Below, one piece after another: positions 55,524-64,000 of a DNA stretch of 64,000 bases. Each line of letters opens with the position of its first letter. Position 1 is the first letter of the stretch. A program made the position numbers and the translations under genes. The notes under the pieces were generated by a model. The model searched no databases. It saw only the letters and a program-made list of their open reading frames with translations, and was not told the origin of the DNA. Source of the DNA: Turbatrix aceti (Eukaryota; Nematoda; Chromadorea; Rhabditida; Panagrolaimidae); NCBI GenBank assembly GCA_963969345.1, contig OZ017767.1:3066739-3130738 (forward strand). The letters run 5' to 3'.

Positions 55524-56602
55524 ATGGTCAAGTTGTTCGTAGGCAACCTTTCGGATGTCGTGGACTCACACCGACTTCGAAATCTCTTTCTTCAGTACGT
55601 CAACGTTCAGGAATGTGATGTTTTGAAGAATTTTGCATTTGTGGTATGTTTTTCTATTTTTTTGCAACATTGAGCGTTTTTCCTTTTTTTTAGCACGTAG
55701 CCACCGAATCGGACGCTTCGCTGGCCATTGACAAGCTGGACAAGGCGATGCTGGAAGGCCGGGAGATCCACATTGAGCGATCGACGTCAAGGTTACGCAA
55801 GGAACCTGGAATGAGCGACAAGTGCTTCACATGCGGTGCTTCTGATCACAAAACTCCCCAATGCCCCCAGGAAATGGGTCGACGCAAGGTTACTAAGAGA
55901 CCGTGAGTTTTTTTTGTTTTTTCTTTTTTTTATGACTTGTGTATTTTTTTCAGAAATGAGGACTTTGACACGAATGGCAATGCCAAACGTGCGAATACAG
56001 CCCAATGCTGGGGCTACAAGGTCGGCAGCCCAACACTTTCGGTGACCAATTCACCTGTCGTTACTTCTGCCGATCCTGACCCAGAGATTCCGTTGCCTGT
56101 CAATCCGTAATTATTTTACCATTTTTTTATTTTAAATTGTTTGTTTTTTACCTTTAGCGAGCTCCACACACTCCACTCGCAGTACATGGACGCTCGGATG
56201 CGGTACCACTACCTACGTGACCGCCTAGTCAAGGAAATCAAACTTCAACCCACCGCCGCGCTATCAACACCCGTCCCATTGACTCGGGTCGATTTCACGC
56301 GAACGGCATCCGGCGGGCTCGTGCCTGGCGGCTACTCCGTGCCCCCCACGGTCCAACAGCAACCCGCAGTTTCGGTTGCCAGCCAGCCGGTCGTCTACCC
56401 TGGGGCCGTTCAGACCCCAACAGTCGGCTCGTATCCGGGTGCTGCAGCTTCTGCTCCGCAAGCGCTGTACCGGACTGCTCCCCAAGTACTACAACAACAG
56501 CCCCCGGTTGCCGCGGCGTATCCTGGCGCATCTGTAGTCGCGAATGCCCCCGTACAGTCCTATCCCGGCGCTCAGCCAGGCTTGTATTCCGCGTTCGTTT
56601 AA
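55524..56602 (+). CDS. RBM4/Lark-like RNA-binding protein with one RRM
   Basis: Exons 55524-55643, 55694-55902, 55954-56106 and 56158-56602 give 308 aa. Residues 1-70 are an RRM: MVKLFVGNLSD (RNP2) and CDVLKNFAFVHV (RNP1-like, with KNFAFV in place of KGFAFV). IHIERSTSRLRKEPGMSDK leads into a CCHC zinc knuckle CFTCGASDHKTPQC (C-X2-C-X4-H-X4-C). This order and the linker match the second RRM plus knuckle of RBM4/Lark, but the usual first RRM is absent. A Tyr/Arg-rich helix (SQYMDARMRYHYLRDRLVKE) follows, and then a Pro/Gln/Ala-rich tail with repeated SYPGA/VYPGA. Likely role: pre-mRNA splicing or translation control. Introns are 51-51 bp. Confidence 0.9.
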
Positions 56603-58312
56603 TTTTTTCTATTTTTTTTGTTTTTCCCTTTTTTTAGCCGAATTTCGTGATTTGGTAGGTGGAATCTCGACTTTCTTTTTTTTTATTTCGAGGAGCGTTT
56701 CCTGAGCGGGCGTGTCTATTTAGTCGATGCCAAAATTATTCGTGGGCTTCAACACGTGTGCGCGCTAACAAGCTTTTGAATATTGCTAGAGTGAAATTCG
56801 GGTTTTTTTTCTGAAGCGTGTTTTTAGCGAGAATTTTTATGGTATTTTTTTTTCGTTTTCCAGCGCTCGTGAATTTTTTGAACCATTTTTTTGTTCTTTT
56901 TTTGTGTTGATGAACGCGCCCAACATTTTTCGCCGGGAATTTTTTATGCACAATTTTTTTTATAGTTTCACATGAGATTTGAAATAGTATTTTTTCGTGG
57001 TTTCTTGTCTTTTTTTGTTTATCTTCGGTATCTGGACCGTTTTTGATGCTATCTATTTATATGTGGAGTTTGAGTCGAACGCGAACGAGCGAGCGAGCGA
57101 GAATGGCGGTGAGTATAAGAAACGAACGAGTTCGCGCGTGCCTGAACGAACGTGCAGAAAGAAGCGAGTCGACGGTGTCCAACGAATAAATAAGCCCTGA
57201 TAACGATTTACCTGCCTTCCCTTTGCTTTCTACTCTTTTTTTTGACACATTCATTCCTTCCTTCATTTCGTGTGTCAGTGTATTTCCTTATCAGACACGT
57301 CATACGTTACAGGTACAAGAACTCTCCTGCTTGATTGCGACGATCCCGAGCGCGTCAGCAGCAGACCCACACCTCGCTCGCTGGACACTCGGCGGCGGCG
57401 GCGAACCAACTGATCAACGTCGTCTTCTTCTTTCTATCCTTTGCGGCAATTAACGCTTTTTAACTCTTGATTTTGATATTTTTTCGGATTCCATTTTATT
57501 TTTTTTCATGTATTGACGATGTGTACGAACAATTTTTTTGTTTTTGTAAAAAAAATGAAGATGTCCTTTTTTGGAAAGAAAACGCGTTGGTTGCATGTGT
57601 GGTTTGGCACAGTTATCAGTATATGTTCTGCGCCGTGCATTTTTGGATTTTTTTGGGGTGCGCTGCAGATTTTTTTTCAAATTCGAGAATCGGGATTTTT
57701 TTATTTTTTTTGAATTAGGAAAAAAAGTATTGAATCGTTTTCGAACTCTTGCAGGGTATCATGCTTCTGCCAACTGCCGCGTCGATAAAAACGGGTTCGC
57801 AACGCCTGATCAGGTGCCGTCGACTAGCCTCAGGTTGGTTTTTGGAAGATCCGAAAAAAATCAACGGTTTTTCTGCATAAATAGTTTTTTTTGGAATCCA
57901 AAAAACATCTAGCATTAATTTAATTTAATTTTTCTTCAAACAAGTCGTATAAGTGTAAATGCATGCATACATAGTAATAATTTCAACAAACAAACAAAAA
58001 CAAAATAATTTTTGGCGAAATCTTTGTTTTTTTCTTTGCTGTACTGTACGTAGGAGGAGGAAAATAAGAAGGTAGGTAGATAGGTAGATGGTAGTCGGAT
58101 GAGTAGAAGAACTCAATTCGAGGGAGAGAAGGTTCGCGCTGGTTGGAGTGATTTGTTCGCGTGCCTGATGAGGATGATGACACGATGCTCGCTGGCTGCG
58201 GTGACTGATTGTTGGTCTCGGCGATTGTGGTGATGATGCAAGGCAGGTAGACAGGTGGATGGGTGGGGTAGCCGTATGGGAAGGAACAGGGACGGAGACA
58301 GGAACACGGCGA
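56603..58312. other. 3' region and spacer, no supported gene
   Basis: Long T-rich stretches. AATAAA at about 57186 may be a distal poly(A) signal for the RBM4-like gene. 57070-57130 has a GAGCGAGC-type repeat. Small open frames are unconvincing. 58080-58300 is the probable 3' UTR of the minus-strand gene ending at 58313. Confidence 0.4.
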
Positions 58313-59043
58313 TCACATCTTTTGCGAGAAGACAAACATGTACGCAGCAACGCCAAACGTGAAGAGGGTCAGGAAGAACAGTCTACAAAGAGTTTACGTT
58401 AGTTTTTGGTCACTGATAAGAATTTTTTTTTTATTTAAAAAAAAATTTTGAATGTCGAAAAAAATTTTTTGAAAGTAGAAAAATTCAAAAACATAATTTT
58501 TTGTATAACCTCACAAAAACAAGGACCCGAAAAGCATGCGCATCGATTGATTCTTGTTTGCTTTGGTTGGTGTCGTCTTTGCGGTGGGTACACCTGAGCA
58601 AGAGCTAGAGCAAGGACGAAAAAGAAAGCCTTTGCACTATTTTTTGAAATGCTCCAGAAATGCTTTTGCAAACAATTAAAAAAATTTTTTGATGCGGAAA
58701 TGTGAACGAACGAGCAAACTTTTTTTTTTCTTCGTTGCACGATGAGTCACAAAAATTCTAGAAACATTGATTTTTTTCAGAACAAACAAAAAATAACAAT
58801 CACTGATTACATTTTTTTTACACTTCAAAAAATAATAGAAACTTACGAAATAAAAGCAGCGTAGATAACGATGGTTTTCTGATCGAGAGGTTCGCGTCGG
58901 AGTCTGGAACGTCGGGGTTGATAGGGAGGCGGAGGAGGGGTTTGTTTTTTGTCAGAAGGCACCCCAGATTCAACGGATTCGGCAAAGCTAGGCAGGGCGG
59001 GGAGCGGAGGCATGCTACGGCCCTTTTCCATGGATCCCTCCAT
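58313..59043 (-). CDS. Small Pro-rich tail-anchored membrane protein, 88 aa
   Basis: Exons 58847-59043 and 58313-58382 join across a 464-bp intron (GTAAGT donor, TTTGTAG acceptor) in frame. The N-terminal 48 residues are cytosolic in type (MEGSMEKGRSMPPLPALP, KKQTPPPPPYQPRRSR). Residues ~57-84 form one hydrophobic segment (TIVIYAAFISLFFLTLFTFG...) that is completed only by splicing, followed by a short tail FSQKM. The TPPPPPYQP stretch contains a PPPY motif that could bind WW domains. The topology fits a tail-anchored protein of the ER or endosomes. No named family recognised. Because splicing builds one continuous membrane helix, the model is credible. Confidence 0.65.
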
Positions 59044-60121
59044 TTTTGCAAGAATCAAGAATCCCGGATAACAGCGGCCAGGAAGAAAATTGTAATGAAG
59101 GACAACCGGGAGGGGAAGGTAGTATGTAGGTGTTAGTTGCGGTAGTGTTGTAGGACGAAGGACGACGAAGACTTGGAAGAGAACAAGCCTGCCTGGGCTG
59201 CTTGCCTCACTAGAGGAGGGAGGGAGGGGTGTGCGGTAAACACGTCGAGAAGAACAGAACAGAACAGGATGACGACGACGAGCGGAGAGAGGCCAGAAGG
59301 ACAGCTGGGGGCTCCGAAAAAGCTCTGGGACCTCCGGCTACTAATATTTTACTGGGCTCGGGACGCGCAGGCCACCCTCGATTTCAGTCATTCGTTAGGT
59401 AAATAAAATTGACAGTAGTTGTTTGTCCGTTGGTTGTTGGTTGGTCAACACAACACAGGAGGAGGAGGAGGAGGACTAGGACCAGAGGCTTGCTTCATTA
59501 TTCTGCTGCACACCGGTCACCTGGCCTGAGGGGAAGAGAGGAAGGAGACAGAGTGAAGGTATGCGCGCAGAAGAGGGGAATGAAAGGAGATTGCGCGCTA
59601 TCTACTAATATGTAAGTGCTCGCATCAGCGAGGTAGACAGTATCTTCTCAAAAGGTACCCTGCGGCGACGGTGGCGATGGGGACAGAAAATTGATTTTCT
59701 ACTATTTTGGAATTTTTTGTGTTTTCAAAAAAACGATCGATAGATATAGCAAGAGCAGAGAATTGTTCGGAGGGATAATCAGGTGCGGTGACAACTCGAG
59801 GACATTTTTGAGACTTACAAACCGGGTTCCTGCCCGGAAAAAAATTGGAGAACGGAAACTAGTCCGTTTTTTTACGATCGAAAATATTTTACGGTCCCGG
59901 CTGATTTTTTTGAAAGCTAGAATTGATCGAAAACGGTCGTTTGGCGATTCTGTGGATCATATTTGCCTTAAAAAAATACAAATGCATGTTTTACGGTCTG
60001 TGGATCGTAAACCAAGCGTTGAAAGCAATTCACAAGTCAACACCCCACCTTTGCCGTATCCGATGCTTTGCAAATGCAAAAAAAAATATATATAATAGTC
60101 AAATGGACCCCGGGCACTTAC
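59044..60121. other. Spacer or intron, no supported exon
   Basis: Includes an (AGG)n microsatellite (about 59457-59476). A GTAAGT-like donor on the minus strand near 59816 hints at a small exon of the upstream gene, but it cannot be closed. Nothing else supported. Confidence 0.35.
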
Positions 60122-60520
60122 TTTTTTTTATCGGAGCAAACCGATGACTTATTAGAATTGAACGACGTCGAAAGCGAAAACGCGCCTCCCCTGCTGAGGA
60201 GAGAGACTTGCGAACCTACGTTGCTGCCGTAGGGCAACTGGGGAGGCAGTGGAGAGGCAAAGACCTGCAACGGTGTACCGCTCTCCGGCGTCTCAGGAAC
60301 CGCAGAAACTTCGGCGTCTGTCGTTCGTATCGCTCGACTTTTTTTGACGAAAACACCTGGCTTTTTGACTTCAGGAGCGGCGTCTTCCGTTGTTTGGGTT
60401 ACGGTAGGTGGATCGACGACTACAGTAGAGGGAGGCGCGGTGGCGCTGCCCTCCGGCTTCGAACACGGCTTGAACTTTCGTCGGAGCAGCGCCGAGACCG
60501 ACCACATTTGAGCGGGTTTT
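60122..60520 (-). CDS. First coding exon of unrecognised gene (partial)
   Basis: An exon starting after a CCTTTCCAG acceptor (60520), with ATG at 60506, encodes MWSVSALLRRKFKPCSKPEG, then a Thr/Val/Pro-rich stretch, VKKPGVFVKKSRAIRTTDAE and ending near SVCSDKK at a strong GTAAGT donor (60121). It reads as a mostly disordered protein. The following exon was not found. No known domain. Confidence 0.4.
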
Positions 60521-60869
60521 CTGGAAAGGGGGACAGGTGAGGGGAGGATTAGGAAAGGCGAACGCAATGTCACGGTGGATTTGGGGAGATTTGTACTGTT
60601 TTTTTCAAAAATGGAGATTTTCTTGTTAAAAATAGAATTTTTTGGTCTGAAATTTAAAAAAAGGTTTCTGTTTAAAATTACGGTAAAATTATGCAGATGA
60701 CATGAATTTTAAAATTTTTGGAATATTTATTAATCGGAATTGTGTCACGCGGACGTTTTAGATTTTTACAACGATCGTTGAATTTTAATTTATAGACATA
60801 ATTTAAATATCACGCAGGCGTTTTCTTGAAAATCACGTGAAACAATTAAACAAGCAATAACAATTCATA
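60521..60869. other. AT-rich spacer
   Basis: No open frame of note. It lies between the 5' end of the 60122-60520 exon and the poly(A) signal of the next minus-strand gene. Confidence 0.4.
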
Positions 60870-60871
60870 AT

Positions 60872-61455
60872 TTATTGAAAATCAAAAAAATTGTCACCCA
60901 TCGATCGACCCGAAGTAGAGCAGCTAGGCCCAGAGGTACGACGCGACGTAACCGCCTGGCATGGCCAAGCCCAGAGGGAATGACTGCTGTTCCTCCAAGA
61001 GCTGGTTGGTTGCAAGACAATGCTACAACGACGACCCCTACGATGACCACCCGGGAGCACACGAGGGCTTTGCTTTGGAAGAACGTCGTTGTGGCCAAAG
61101 GGTGCGGTGCGAGTGTGTTCGTTTGCGTCGGAGGTGAGTGTGTGAGTTTTGGCCCGTCGCCGCTTCAATTTCGATGACCAAAACCAACCGCAACCGCTGG
61201 CGACGACCGGCTGGAGGCGTTCGACCCCACCGACGACGACAAGGTGACCGTTGTAAAAAGCGTACGTAGGGCCGACGTTCCCCGTATGAGGCATTGTTTA
61301 CCCAAGGAGGCAACAAAGCAAGCGCGGGGCAGAGGAGGAGAGCTGAAAGTCGCGCACCCCTGGCAAGCAGCTGCGGCTACGGCCGCAGCCGACCTCCGGA
61401 GGTCAGCTGGGTGCGCACGGAAACGGGCATTGTCGCTTGTTCCGTGCATGAACAA
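60872..61455 (-). CDS. Unresolved minus-strand gene with poly(A) signal
   Basis: GC-rich open frames run on the minus strand from about 61455 to a stop at 60872, where TTTTCAATAAATT gives both a stop and AATAAA. Candidate frames include one with a hydrophobic stretch (SRVVIVGVVVVALSCNQPAL), one with PTYAFYNGHLVVVGGVERL and a 5' frame beginning MHGTSDNARFRAHPADLRR. No splice sites clearly connect them. Probably a real small gene, but frame and product are undecided. Confidence 0.35.
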
Positions 61456-61526
61456 ACAATGACGAATTTACACTTTGTGTGCCAAAAAAAAATTCTGAAA
61501 ACAAAAAAAAAAGTTAAAAACATTAC

Positions 61527-61598
61527 TTCCGCTGCCGGGAATCGAACCCGGGCCTTGCGGGTGAGAGCCGCAAATCCTAACCACTAGACCACAGCGGA
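61527..61598 (-). tRNA. tRNA-Glu (anticodon CTC)
   Basis: A 72-nt cloverleaf on the minus strand. The acceptor TCCGCTG pairs with CAGCGGA (61592-61598 with 61528-61534), discriminator A. The D-arm region TGGTCTAGTGGTTAGGA is typical of tRNA-Glu. The anticodon stem TGCGG/CCGCA encloses the loop CTCTCAC (anticodon CTC, reads GAG). The T arm is GCCCGGGTTCGATTCCCGGC. The A and B boxes are perfect and there is no intron. A T run for termination lies downstream (61500s, + strand A run). It sits 142 bp upstream of the first recognised exon of the DHTKD1-like gene, on the opposite strand. Confidence 0.97.
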
Positions 61599-61740
61599 CG
61601 GTGTTTTTCGCCTTCCGGGCTGCGTTATAAATGTGCGGGTGCTGCAACGTCGATAACAAGTTTTTTTCTCCCAGCGCGCTAAAAAAAACTCAAACGCCAG
61701 ACATTTGATTTTGTCGCTCCTACAAGTCATCAAATTTCAG

Positions 61741-64000
61741 TGTTCTTGTCGTCAGGCTACCACTCCGATGGCTCAACTTTTGGTTTTGTGCCAAAACGCT
61801 CGTCTTCGGCAGCGGACGCGTACGTTCCGCCAAAGGCCCCGACCGAGTCGCCGTACATCCACCTCATCAACGCCTACCGACGCTTCGGCTACCTCCAGGC
61901 TGATCTCGATCCGCTCGCGCTGGACGATGTCGCGAGGGTACCAGAATTGGACCCGGCGGTTTACGGATTCAAGCTCACCGACAAGGTGGAGAAGGAATTC
62001 ACCGTAGAACACCTGGTCGGATCGCTCAAGACAATGTACTGCGGGCCCCTCGCCGCTGAGTTCATGCATATCACTGTGGGTTTTTATAGAATATACTTAT
62101 TTTTTTGCAAGGCTGTGTTTTTAGAAACTGGAGGAGAGGAACTGGTTCGGGGAAACATTTGCGGCAGAGCGAGGTAATGTCCCAAAGCGGGACCAGGAAC
62201 TGAGAGTGGCACAGTTGATGCTAAGGAGTCAGGTGGGATTTTTTGAAGGACAATAATATTCTATGGAAATAATTTTGCAGAATTTCGACAACTTTTTGGC
62301 AAAAAAGTTCCCAACAGTCAAGAGATACGGTTGCGAGGGTGCTGAATCGATGCTCGCGTTCTTCGACGAGCTCTTCAACGCCGCTACCGAGGAAGGGGTG
62401 TCTGACGTGGGTTTTTGAACCTAAAAAAAATTTTGATTTGGTGATTTGCAGATCGTGACGTGCATAGCCCATCGAGGAAGGCTCAACCTGCTTGTCGAAC
62501 TCATGGATTTTCCGGTCGTTCAGATGTTCAGGAAAATGAAGGGGAAACTTGAGTTCCCGGAAAGCGTCAGGGGTGCCGGCGATGTTCTTTCGCATTTCAG
62601 TGAGTTTACATGGCTGAATTTTTTTTTATCTCATCAAAAGTTGGACGAAAAAAATTTCGCACCATTCATAAAAATATGTTTTTTGTTTGTTCGCGAACAC
62701 GGTCAAAAATTTCCGCGTTCGTTTGATTTTTCAAACAATATTAAAAAAATCGTTTGCATTTGTTCGATTTTTCAAACTAAATTAATACATTCTTTATATT
62801 CCTACGCGAACATGTTTGATCGTCCCTGATTTCGTCATCTCTTTCCAGCCTCATCCTTTGACTACTCATCTGACGCCGGTCAAGTCCACGTCACGATGCT
62901 GCCCAACCCGTCCCACCTCGAAGCCGTCAACCCAGTTGCCCTCGGCAAGGCACGTGCCCGGGCGCTGACAAAGCGCGTCGGGGACTACGGAAATGTCGAG
63001 TCTGGTGCCCAGGCGGGAGACGACATCCTCTGTCTCCAGGTGCACGGCGACGGTGCCTTTACCGGCCAAGGCGTGGTCTGGGAATCAATCGCGCTCTCCC
63101 AAGTCCCACATTTCCGAGTCGGGGGCTCGATCCATCTCGTGACGAACAACCAAATTGCCTTTACCGCTGAAGGCGGCGTGGGGAGGTCTACTCGGCACTG
63201 CACCGACATCGCCAAGGCCTTCGACTGCCCAGTCATCCACGTGAACGGTGAATCACCGTCCGACGTTATCAATGCGTGTCGGATCGCTTTTGCTTACAGG
63301 TTGGGATTTTTTTTTGGTTTTTTGGACGGTCTGAAAGAATTTTTTTGCGTGTCCTGAATGGAATTTAGAATTTTTTTGTTGGGCTTAAAATGATTTTTTT
63401 TGGTTTTGGATATTTTAAAGGGAATTTTCTTTTTTTTCAGGCAACGCTACCGAAAAGACGTCTTCGTCAACCTCCTCTGCTACCGTCGATGGGGCCACAA
63501 CGAGCTCGACGACCCTCGCTTCACTCAGCCTCTCATGTACGACATCATCGAGAGCAAAACTTCCATTCCCGACCTCTACGTCAACGAACTCAAGGCTCAG
63601 GGCATCATCGGCGACGAAGAAGTCAAGCAGACCCTCGACGAGCACACTGCGAAGCTTCAGGCTGCGTTGGAAAATGTCGAAAAGGCGGAGCCTCGGGCGA
63701 TTCATTTGGAAGGAAACTGGAAAGGTTCGAACTTTTCTTATCCTGACAAAAATGTTTCAAATTTTTATCGGTTGGCTGTTTTTAGGTTACACCCAGCCAA
63801 CGGCACATTTTACAAAGTGGGACACCGGAGTCGACCTGGGCGTGTTACGGTACATCGGTGAAAAGTCAGTCGAGGTCCCGAAGGATTTTGTGAGTTTTTT
63901 GAAATTCAGAAATGTGAAAAAAATCAAAAGAAAAAATTTAGAATCTGCACCCTCATCTCCAGAAGACCCACGTCGACGCCCGCCTTGCCCAGATGGCATC
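61741..64000 (+). CDS. DHTKD1: DHTKD1-type 2-oxoacid dehydrogenase E1 (partial, runs off window)
   Basis: Exons 61741-62075, 62125-62232, 62281-62406, 62452-62599, 62849-63299, 63441-63724, 63786-63889 and 63942-64000 join in frame. The thiamine-diphosphate E1 of the 2-oxoglutarate/2-oxoadipate family acts in mitochondria; DHTKD1 works in lysine/tryptophan breakdown. Blocks: [63 protein letters not shown], the ThDP motif GDGAFTGQG...[21 protein letters not shown] and [20 protein letters not shown]. The text is closer to DHTKD1 than to OGDH. The first coding exon with the mitochondrial signal is not identified: 61741 begins with an acceptor (AAATTTCAG) in phase. The C-terminal third lies beyond 64000. 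The acceptors are nematode-like. Confidence 0.93.

Overview
This looks like eukaryotic nuclear DNA, most likely from a nematode. Introns in the recognisable genes are mostly 45-110 bp, with GTAAG/GTGAG donors and T-rich acceptors ending TTTCAG or TTTTTAG. Such acceptors also sit 1-40 nt upstream of several start codons, as expected for spliced-leader addition. The transposase is of the Tc4/Tc5 (CENP-B-like, DDD) type, and one gene is a membrane M1 'aminopeptidase' lacking the zinc site, a form common in nematodes. I cannot name the species. Two runs of exactly 200 N (4518-4717 and 46331-46530) are assembly gaps.

Layout. Roughly 0.7-4.4 kb and 34.4-39.9 kb are the two diverged arms of a very large inverted repeat. 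Each arm contains, from outside inward: an AT-rich satellite carrying a conserved double hairpin; a GC-rich cluster of strong hairpins; a tRNA-like module; and a small two-exon gene with a (GGT/GAG)n-coded acidic tract. The ~30 kb between the arms holds a Tc5-like transposase gene that is open after splicing (5.27-8.96 kb), a TA-flanked element with diverged terminal inverted repeats (11.35-13.56 kb), a very AT-rich stretch, a 365-bp tandem array (15.7-17.7 kb), copies of an unknown small gene family (shared motif TWAPK), the tail of a serine carboxypeptidase, and a 9.8-kb satellite. That satellite switches from 357-bp units to 677-bp units that add a tRNA-like Pol III module.

From 40 to 48.3 kb the minus strand holds poorly recognisable multi-exon coding material, built of local tandem duplications of exon-intron units. 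From 48.5 kb onward the window is a compact conserved gene region: a Ser/Pro/Ala-rich repeat protein (-), a catalytically dead M1-family ectopeptidase homologue (-), dpy-30 (+), a one-RRM RBM4/Lark-like RNA-binding protein (+), a small tail-anchored protein (-), two poorly defined minus-strand genes, a tRNA-Glu(CTC) gene (-), and the 5' two-thirds of a DHTKD1-type 2-oxoacid dehydrogenase E1 gene (+) that runs off the right edge.

The genes do not form one pathway. dpy-30 (COMPASS/MLL H3K4 methylation) and the RBM4-like gene are head-to-tail 424 bp apart and could be an operon. The left 40 kb is best read as an island of satellites, mobile elements and gene fragments enclosed by an inverted repeat.
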